Assembly (NCBI GenBank): GCA_963840805.1
Contig: CAWJAJ010000003.1
Location: 1-64,000 of the forward strand
DNA from: CADEEN01 sp963840805
GTDB lineage: Bacteria > Pseudomonadota > Gammaproteobacteria > Burkholderiales > Burkholderiaceae_C
Reading direction: 5' to 3'
Length of the DNA: 64,000 nt
Part shown: piece after piece, positions 57,607 to 64,000 of the stretch
Numbering within the stretch: position 1 is the stretch's first letter
Layout: each line of letters opens with the position of its first letter
Made by a program: the position numbers and the translations under genes
The notes under the pieces: generated by a model
The model's input: only the letters and a program-made list of their open reading frames with translations
Database searches by the model: none
What the model was told of the DNA's origin: nothing

Positions 57607-59034
57607 GTGATGATGAAAATGAATGCCCTGCGTCCGACCGTGCTGGCCCTGGCACTGACCGCCGCCTTCCCGGTGCTGGCCCAGACCAACGCCGAGGTGC
57701 TCAACGAGTTGCGTGCGTTGCGCGACCGCGTGGCCGAGTTGGAGAAGAAGCTGCAGGCCGCCGAGACCAAGACGCCGGCCGCCGGCCAGTGGGGCATGAC
57801 GCCCGAGCAGGCCGAGGAGCTCGCCGCGTCACCATCAAGTCAGAAGCCACGGAAGACAACCTCGAGTCCTGGGGTTTCAAGGGCCTGAAGATCGCGGCTA
57901 CATGGACCCGGCCTACATCTACAACCGGGCGCAAAAGCGCGCCGGCTTCCAGTTCCTGAACAAGCGGTCCGACGGCTACTCATACGACACCTCCTACATC
58001 GGTGCGGCATCGATCGACTTCCAAGGAAACCGATAGCGGCACCCGCTGCAAGCTGACGCTGTCGCCCAACCGCAGCGCCGGCTCGGTGGCCGACACCGAC
58101 AGCCGGAGCATCGTGCAGGAGGCGTCGATGTCGGTGCCGCTGACCGACCTGCAGACCCGCCTGATCGTCGGCCAGGTGCCCGACTGGTCGGGCTACGAGT
58201 ACCAGCAACCGACGCTCAACCCGTTCATCACGCACAACCTGCTGTTCGACTTCACGCTGCCGACCACCTACACCGGCGCGGGTATCGACATACACGCAAG
58301 GCAAGTGGTGGGTGCGCAGCATGATCGCCAACATCAACGGCAACATCCTGCAGCAGGGTGAACGCGCACCGGTGCTGGTGTATCGCGTCGACTACTCGAA
58401 GGGCGAGTTCGACGGTTTCGGCTTCGCCGGCCTGCACGGCAAGACGACCAATTTCAACCTCTGCGCCGATGTCGACTGCAACGGCTTCAAGAAGACGACC
58501 ACGCATCTGTTCGAGGTCGACGGCTACTTCATCCGCGGCGACTGGACGCTCCAGGGTCAGCTGTAGTACGGCCAGCAGAAGCAAGGCGCGATCATGCCGG
58601 ACGCGAACGGCGATTTCCCCGACTCCAAGTGGACCGGCGCGTCGGGTCTGGTCGGCTACAACATCACGCCGCGGCTGCAGCTCCTGGCGCGTGCCGACTA
58701 CATCAAGAACAGCAAGGGCGGCGGCGGCCTGTTCGGCTACACCGGCTACTGGGACGTCTTCGGCGTCGACGGCGGCTACGGCGACTACCGCAACGGCATC
58801 GGCCCCAACCCCACGCTTGGTTGCGATGTCGATCCCACGGTGGTCGGCTGCGACAAGGGCGCCAACCGCTATGCGCTGTCGTTCGGGCTGAAGTACGCGT
58901 TCAACCTGAACACGACATTCAAGGTCGAATACCGTCGCGACGGTGCCAACGTGCCGGTGTTCTACGACGTCGGTTCGGGTACCTACAAGAAGAACAACGA
59001 CCTGTTCGGCGCCTCGGTCGTGCTGAGCTTCTGA
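57607..59034 (+). CDS. Outer-membrane porin-like protein, DUF3138 type (broken frame)
   Basis: A signal peptide (MNALRPTVLALALTAAFPVL) precedes a short coiled coil (LNELRALRDRVAELEKKLQA), as in trimeric porins. Beta-rich segments follow (ESWGFKGLKI, YMDPAYIYNRAQKRAGFQFL, VPLTDLQTRLIVGQVPDWSG), ending in aromatic LFGASVVLSF as outer-membrane barrels do. At least four indels lie near 57827, 57898, 58025 and 58290. An in-frame TAG at 58564 falls within LQGQ-L-stop-YGQQKQG, where a CAG codon would restore the frame. About 475 residues. Its place between potI and puuC suggests passage of amines across the outer membrane. The family name is from memory. Confidence 0.75.
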
Positions 59035-59042
59035 TCGTCGCG

Positions 59043-60545
59043 ATGAGCCAGCCTGCCCCCGATTGGCATGCCCGCGCCGGCGAGCTGTCGTTCGATGGCC
59101 GCGCCGTCATCGACGGCATCCGCTGCGACGCGCGCTCCGGCGAGACGTTCGTCAAGGCGTCGCCGATCGACGGCCGCACGCTCGGGCCGGTGACGCGGGG
59201 CCGCGAGGCCGACGTCGATGCCGCGGTGAAGAGCGCGCGTGCGGCCTTCGACGATGGCCGCTGGGCCGGCAAGCCTCCCGCGGCGCGCAAGAAGGTCCTG
59301 CAGCGTTTTGCCGACCGCATCCTCGCGGCAAAGGACGAACTCGCGCTGCTGGAGACGCTGGACATGGGCAAGCCGATCCAGTACTCGCGGTCGGTCGACG
59401 TGCCGTCCACGGCGCGCACGATCGCCTGGTACGGCGAGGCGATCGACAAGGTCTACGACGAGATCGCGCCGACGCCGGCCTCGGCACTGGCGCTGATCAC
59501 ACGCGAGCCGATGGGCGTGATCGGCGTCATCGTGCCGTGGAACTATCCGATGATCATGGCCGCGTGGAAGCTCGGGCCCGCGCTGGCCACCGGCAACTCG
59601 GTGGTCTTGAAACCGAGCGAGAAGTCGCCCTACACCGCGTTGCGGTTGGCCGAGCTGGCCGTCGAGGCTGGCCTGCCGCCGGGCGTCTTCAACGTCGTGC
59701 CCGGCTACGGCCACGAAGCCGGCGAAGCGCTGGCGCTGCATATGGACGTCGACGCCGTCGGCTTCACCGGCAGCACGCGCGTGGGCCGCAAGATGCTCGA
59801 ATACGCCGGCCGCAGCAATCTGAAGCGCGTCTACAACGAGCTCGGCGGCAAGTCGGCGTTCGTCGTCTTCGAGGATTTCGCCGACATCGAGCGCGCCGCC
59901 AAGACGGCCGCCGGCAGCCTGTTCTTCAACCAGGGCGAGAGCTGCAATGCGCCGTCGCGCGTGCTGGTGCACGAGCGCATCGCCGAGCGATTCGTCGAGA
60001 TCGTGGCCGCCGAGGCGCCGCAATACCGCCCGGCCGATCCGCTGGCGGCCACCACCGTGATGGGCGCGCTGGTCGACGAAGGCCAGCTGCGCACGGTGAT
60101 GGGCTACATCGAAGCCGGCAGCCGCGAGGGCGCACGCACCGTCACCGGCGGCCAGCGCGCGCTGGCGGCGAGCGGCGGCTTCTACGTGGAACCGACGGTG
60201 TTCGACAACGTCGCCAACGGCATGACCATCGCCCGCGAGGAGATCTTCGGTCCGGTGATGAGCGTGATCCGCTTCAAGACCGAGGCCGAGGCCATCGCGC
60301 TGGCCAACGCCTCGCCCTACGGGCTGCAGGCCAGCGTCTGGAGCGACAACCTCAACCGTGCCCACCGCGTGGCGCGTGCGCTGCGCGCCGGCACGGTGCA
60401 TGTCAACCAGTACGACGAAGACGACATCACGGTGCCGTTCGGGGGCTATAAACAAAGCGGCAACGGCCGCGACAAGAGCCTGCACGCGCTGGAAAAATAC
60501 ACCGAGCTGAAGACCACCTGGATAAGAATTGCCCCACCCCCGTAG
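59043..60545 (+). CDS. puuC: Gamma-glutamyl-gamma-aminobutyraldehyde dehydrogenase
   Basis: An NAD(P)-dependent aldehyde dehydrogenase, 500 residues. IVPWNYPMIMAAWKLGPALA binds the cofactor, NELGGKSAFVVFEDF has the catalytic Glu and FFNQGESCNAPSRVLVHE has the catalytic Cys. FGGYKQSGNGRDKSLHALEK is the family end. The last residues IAPPP and the stop codon are encoded by an intergenic repeat that begins inside the gene, so the original terminus was probably a few residues different. The assignment to PuuC rests on operon context. Confidence 0.9.
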   Translation: MSQPAPDWHARAGELSFDGRAVIDGIRCDARSGETFVKASPIDGRTLGPVTRGREADVDAAVKSARAAFDDGRWAGKPPAARKKVLQRFADRILAAKDELALLETLDMGKPIQYSRSVDVPSTARTIAWYGEAIDKVYDEIAPTPASALALITREPMGVIGVIVPWNYPMIMAAWKLGPALATGNSVVLKPSEKSPYTALRLAELAVEAGLPPGVFNVVPGYGHEAGEALALHMDVDAVGFTGSTRVGRKMLEYAGRSNLKRVYNELGGKSAFVVFEDFADIERAAKTAAGSLFFNQGESCNAPSRVLVHERIAERFVEIVAAEAPQYRPADPLAATTVMGALVDEGQLRTVMGYIEAGSREGARTVTGGQRALAASGGFYVEPTVFDNVANGMTIAREEIFGPVMSVIRFKTEAEAIALANASPYGLQASVWSDNLNRAHRVARALRAGTVHVNQYDEDDITVPFGGYKQSGNGRDKSLHALEKYTELKTTWIRIAPPP

Positions 60546-60617
60546 CGGCTGCGCCGCTCCCCCTCAAGGGGGCACCGCTGGCGGACCGGCGGAGCCGGAT
60601 CCGCGGCGGTCGCTTGG
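60526..60617 (+). repeat. Intergenic GC-rich repeat, family B copy 2
   Basis: It starts GAATTGCCCCACCCCCG within the puuC 3' end and matches 1119-1211 along its length. The core 60581-60617 agrees with 1175-1211 in 35 of 37 bases. It supplies the puuC stop codon. Confidence 0.75.
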
Positions 60618-60641
60618 CTGGCCCCAACACAAGGAGGCGTT

Positions 60642-61913
60642 ATGAACCACTCCAAGAACGAACAACTGATGGCCCGCAAGGCGGCGGCCACGCCGCGCGG
60701 CGTCGGCGTGATGGCGAGCTTCTTCGCCGAACGCGCCGAGGGCGCCGAGCTGTGGGATGCCGAGGGCCAGCGCTACATCGATTTCGCCGGCGGCATCGCG
60801 GTGATGAACGTCGGCCATGGCCACCCGAAGGTGCTGGCGGCGATCGAGGCGCAATTGAAACGCTTCACGCATACCTGCTACCAGGTGGTGCCGTACGAGG
60901 GGTACATCGCGCTGGCCGAGAAGTTGAACCAGTTGACACCGGGTACGCACGCGAAGAAGACCGCGCTGTTCTCGACCGGCGCCGAAGCCATCGAGAACGC
61001 GATCAAGATCGCCCGTGCCCACACCCGCCGCGGCGGCGTGATCGCGTTCGGCGGTGCCTTCCACGGCCGCTCGATGTTCGCCGTCGCGCTGACCGGCAAG
61101 GTGCAGCCGTACAAGGCCGGCTTCGGGCCCTTCCCGCCCGAGATCTACCACGCGCCCTTCCCGTGCCATTGCGCGAACCTCGATGAAACGAAGAAGGCCG
61201 TGCAGCACCTCTTCAAGGCCGACATCGAGCCGAGCCGCGTCGCCGCGATCGTGTTCGAGCCGATCCAGGGTGAAGGCGGCTTCAACGTCATCCAGGCCGA
61301 AGCCGTGCGCTGGCTGCGTGCGCTGTGCGACGAGCACGGCATCGTGCTCATCGCCGACGAGATCCAGACCGGCTTCGGCCGCACCGGCAAGCTGTTCGCG
61401 ATGGAGCACTTCGGCGTCGTGCCCGACCTGATGACCATCGCCAAGAGCCTCGCCGCCGGCCTGCCGCTCTCGGCCGTCACCGGCCGTGCCGAGATCATGG
61501 ACGCCCCGGCCCCCGGCGGCCTCGGCGGCACCTACGCCGGCAACCCGCTGGCGATCGCGGCGGCGCACGCGGTGATCGACGTGATGGCCGACGAGCAGTT
61601 GCCCGAACGCGGCGCGCGCCTGGGCGAACAGCTCAAGGCCGTGCTCGAGGGCCTGCGGCCCGAGGTGCCGCAGATCGCCGACGTGCGCGGCCTGGGTGCG
61701 ATGGTCGCCGTCGAGTTCGCCGACAGCCGCGGCGCACCGGACGCCGATTTCACCAAGCGCGTGCAGGCCGAGGCGCTGCGCCGCAAGCTGATCCTGCTGA
61801 CCTGCGGCGTGAATGCCAACGTGCTGCGCTTCCTGTTCCCGCTGGCCACGCCGCAAGCGGTGTTCGACGAGGCGCTGGGCATCCTGCGCGAGGCCATGCT
61901 GGCGGCACGATGA
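60642..61913 (+). CDS. gabT: 4-aminobutyrate aminotransferase
   Basis: A class III PLP transaminase of 423 residues that moves the amino group of GABA to 2-oxoglutarate, forming succinate semialdehyde. It opens MNHSKNEQLMARKAAATPRG, then FSTGAEAIENAIKIAR, IVFEPIQGEGGFN, VLIADEIQTGFGRTGKLF (PLP Asp) and LMTIAKSLAAGLPLSAVTG (Lys). AAGGAGG before ATG 60642 is a strong ribosome site. The stop overlaps the next gene (ATGA). No succinate semialdehyde dehydrogenase is in the window. Confidence 0.94.
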   Translation: MNHSKNEQLMARKAAATPRGVGVMASFFAERAEGAELWDAEGQRYIDFAGGIAVMNVGHGHPKVLAAIEAQLKRFTHTCYQVVPYEGYIALAEKLNQLTPGTHAKKTALFSTGAEAIENAIKIARAHTRRGGVIAFGGAFHGRSMFAVALTGKVQPYKAGFGPFPPEIYHAPFPCHCANLDETKKAVQHLFKADIEPSRVAAIVFEPIQGEGGFNVIQAEAVRWLRALCDEHGIVLIADEIQTGFGRTGKLFAMEHFGVVPDLMTIAKSLAAGLPLSAVTGRAEIMDAPAPGGLGGTYAGNPLAIAAAHAVIDVMADEQLPERGARLGEQLKAVLEGLRPEVPQIADVRGLGAMVAVEFADSRGAPDADFTKRVQAEALRRKLILLTCGVNANVLRFLFPLATPQAVFDEALGILREAMLAAR

Positions 61914-63262
61914 AGGATCTGCGCGAACGCCTCGCCGCGGCCGGCGTGCATACGCTGCTGGTCCACTTCACCGATCTGCATGGCGTCGGCAAGGGCAAGC
62001 TGGTGCCGCTGGCGCACCTGGACGATGTGTTGACGGTCGGCGCCGGGTTCTCCGGCCCCTCGATCGCCGGCACGGGATTGGCACGCACCGGCCCGCGCGC
62101 CGAGTACATGGCTCGCGCGGCGGCGAGCACGGCGAGGCCGCTGCCCTGGCAGCCCGGCGTGGCGGCCATCGTGGCCGACGGCTTCGTGGCCGGCGAGCCC
62201 TTCGACGCCTGCCCGCGCCAGGTGCTCAAGCGCGCGGTCGCGCGGCTGGCCGACCGGCGTTGGACGCTGAAGGTCGGCATCGAGCCCGAGTTCTTCCTGC
62301 TCAAGGCGCAACAAGGAGGCTGGGTTCCTGCCGACGATGCCGACCGCCTGGACAAGCCGAGCTACGACCTGAAGAGCGTGGCGCGGCAGATGCCCTTCCT
62401 GCGCGAGCTGCACGACGCGCTCGAGCGCTGTGGCCTCGACGTGCTGCAGCTCGACCATGAGGACGCGCAGGGCCAGTACGAAGTGAACTTCGCCTTCGCC
62501 CACGTGCTGTCCAGCGCCGATCACCTGATGTTGTTCAAGCTCGCCGCGCAGGCGATCGCCACGCGCCACGGCATGGTCTTCTCGATGATGCCCAAGCCGT
62601 TCGCCAACCAGCCGGGCAGCGGTATGCATTGCCATGTCAGCCTGTGGGAAGGCCGCAATGACAACGCGCGCAATGTCTTCGTTCCCCACCGCGCCGACGG
62701 CTCCATCGATGCCGACGCGACGCTGTCGCCGCTGGGCCGCCAGTTCGTCGCCGGTGTGCTGGCCCATGCCGGCGCCCTCACCGCGCTGGCCGCACCGACG
62801 GTCAACTCGTACAAGCGGCTGACCGTCGGCGAATCGATCTCGGGCACCACCTGGGCGCCGGCCTACGTGGCGCACGGCCCGAACAACCGCACCGCGCTCG
62901 TGCGCACGCTGCACGGCCGCTTCGAGTGGCGCGCGCCCGATGCCAGCGCCAACCCGTACCTGATGCTGGCCGGGATGATCGCCGCCGGCCTCGACGGCAT
63001 CGAGCGCCAGCTCGATCCGGGGCCCGATTGCGACGAGGACCTGTTCGTGCTGTCGCTGGCACAGATCGCCGAACGCGGCATCGCGCTGCTGCCGCAAAGC
63101 CTGGCCGAGGCGGTCGACGCGCTCGAGGCCGACGCCACCGTCTGCGGCGCGCTCGGCGACACGCTGGCGCGCGAGTTCATCGCCCTCAAGCGCGAGGAGC
63201 ACACGGCCTATGCGCGTCACGTCAGCGACTGGGAATTGCAGCGCTACGCGACCGCGTTTTGA
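61910..63262 (+). CDS. glnT: Type III glutamine-synthetase-like ligase (GlnT type)
   Basis: A second GS-fold ligase of 450 residues, clearly different from PuuA. Motifs are VGIEPEFFLLKAQQ, LDHEDAQGQYEVNFAFAHVL, GSGMHCHVSLWEG, YVAHGPNNRTALVRT and ASANPYLMLAGM. Relatives make gamma-glutamylmethylamide or glutamine. Here it could glutamylate another amine handled by the operon, though ordinary GlnT activity is possible. It is translationally coupled to gabT. Confidence 0.85.
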   Translation: MKDLRERLAAAGVHTLLVHFTDLHGVGKGKLVPLAHLDDVLTVGAGFSGPSIAGTGLARTGPRAEYMARAAASTARPLPWQPGVAAIVADGFVAGEPFDACPRQVLKRAVARLADRRWTLKVGIEPEFFLLKAQQGGWVPADDADRLDKPSYDLKSVARQMPFLRELHDALERCGLDVLQLDHEDAQGQYEVNFAFAHVLSSADHLMLFKLAAQAIATRHGMVFSMMPKPFANQPGSGMHCHVSLWEGRNDNARNVFVPHRADGSIDADATLSPLGRQFVAGVLAHAGALTALAAPTVNSYKRLTVGESISGTTWAPAYVAHGPNNRTALVRTLHGRFEWRAPDASANPYLMLAGMIAAGLDGIERQLDPGPDCDEDLFVLSLAQIAERGIALLPQSLAEAVDALEADATVCGALGDTLAREFIALKREEHTAYARHVSDWELQRYATAF

Positions 63263-63285
63263 CGACCCGCCGACACCGCTGCACG

Positions 63286-64000
63286 ATGAGCCATATCCCG
63301 CCTGCGCAAACCCGCGTCATCGACTCCCACACCGGCGGTGAGCCGACCCGCTGCGTCATCAGCGGCGGCCCGGATCTTGGCGGCGGCACGCTGTTCGAGC
63401 GACGGCAGCGCTTTCGCGAAGTGCACGACGCGTGGCGCAGGGCGTTGGTCTGCGAGCCGCGCGGCTCGGACGTCGTCGTCGGCGCGCTGTTGTGCGCGCC
63501 GCTGGACCCGTCGAGCGCCTGCGGCGTGATCTTCTTCAACAACGTCGGCTACCTGGGCATGTGCGGCCACGGCACGATCGGCCTGATCGCCACGCTGGCC
63601 CACCTGGGCCGCATCGCGCCCGGTGAACACCGCATCGAAACCCCGGTCGGCACGGTCACTGCAACGCTGCATCCGGATGGCTCGGTCAGCGTGGCCAACG
63701 TGCCCTCCTACCGGCATGCCGCGCACGTGGCCGTCGAGGTGGCCGGCCACGGCATCGTGCATGGCGACGTGGCCTGGGGTGGCAACTGGTTCTTCCTCTG
63801 CCACGACCATGGCCAGGCCCTTGCGCCGGACGCCACCGCCCGCCTGACCGATTTCGCCCAGCGCGTGCGCGATGCCTTGCAGCGCCAGGGCGTGACCGGG
63901 CGCGACGGCGCCGAGATCGACCACATCGAACTGGTCGGCCCGCCTGCCGACGCCGCCAACCAGGCGCGCAACTTCGTGCTCTGCCCCGGCGGCGCCTATG
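63286..64000 (+). CDS. Proline racemase / 4-hydroxyproline 2-epimerase family, 5' part
   Basis: The gene runs off the right edge; 238 residues are visible. It starts MSHIPPAQTRVIDSHTGGEP, the family opening. NVGYLGMCGHGTIGLIATLA contains the first catalytic cysteine, in the Cys-Gly-His form typical of hydroxyproline epimerase and proline racemase. GGNWFFLCHDHGQAL follows. The second catalytic cysteine would lie beyond the window, so epimerase, racemase and dehydratase members cannot be separated. It follows the GS-like gene by 23 bases, in the same direction. Confidence 0.88.
   Translation, partial: MSHIPPAQTRVIDSHTGGEPTRCVISGGPDLGGGTLFERRQRFREVHDAWRRALVCEPRGSDVVVGALLCAPLDPSSACGVIFFNNVGYLGMCGHGTIGLIATLAHLGRIAPGEHRIETPVGTVTATLHPDGSVSVANVPSYRHAAHVAVEVAGHGIVHGDVAWGGNWFFLCHDHGQALAPDATARLTDFAQRVRDALQRQGVTGRDGAEIDHIELVGPPADAANQARNFVLCPGGAY

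Overview
This window looks like the chromosome of a betaproteobacterium of the order Burkholderiales, probably the Rubrivivax/Leptothrix/Ideonella side. The reasons are very high GC, a PHA-synthesis repressor (PhaR), -10 boxes of the TAGAAT type, betaproteobacterial gene orders (clpS-clpA, mltG-tmk-holB-pilZ-tatD, smpB|ratA-rnfH) and GC-rich intergenic repeats typical of that order. No species is claimed.

Layout. 1-3271: nucleoside salvage (5'-nucleotidase, thymidine phosphorylase) and phaR. 3304-5383: a group II intron with its reverse transcriptase, wedged between phaR and rimO and ending two bases before the rimO start codon. 5386-22250: housekeeping genes (rimO, metC, smpB, ratA, rnfH, icd, a cold-shock gene, clpS, clpA, mtfA, lpxH, ppiB, ppiA, cysS, a DNA glycosylase, accA, tilS, lysC). 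22350-26790: tRNA-Ser(GCT) followed by a lower-GC island holding a type II restriction-modification system with a controller gene; methylase and nuclease genes converge and overlap. 26797-33435: a sugar-type catabolic cluster led by a GntR-family regulator fused in frame to an alpha/beta-hydrolase, followed by a binding protein, two permeases, a ketose-3-epimerase-like protein and a Gfo/Idh/MocA dehydrogenase. 33502-43606: a minus-strand operon mltG-tmk-holB-pilZ-tatD-ankyrin, a plus-strand ygfZ trio, a hotdog-GNAT fusion, an esterase and an iron alcohol dehydrogenase. 43759-46779: aceA, a ureohydrolase (agmatinase-like) and an Lrp-type regulator. 46934-64000: a long polyamine/amine catabolic operon.

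How the last block works. PotFGHI would import putrescine, and the ureohydrolase could supply it from agmatine. PuuA glutamylates it, PuuB oxidises it, PuuC dehydrogenates the aldehyde and PuuD releases GABA, which GabT converts to succinate semialdehyde. SpuC and an omega-amino acid:pyruvate transaminase give parallel routes. A second glutamine-synthetase-like ligase and a proline racemase/hydroxyproline epimerase-family gene follow. An Lrp regulator is divergently transcribed, with clear palindromes between it and the operon.

Caveat. Many ordinary genes (deoA, rimO, metC, clpA, lpxH, ppiA, ppiB, tmk, puuD, a porin) carry single-base frameshifts, often an extra base inside a GG or CC pair giving GCG or CGC. 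This looks like a sequencing or assembly error class rather than gene decay. For such genes the coordinates run from the real start to the real stop across the frameshifts.
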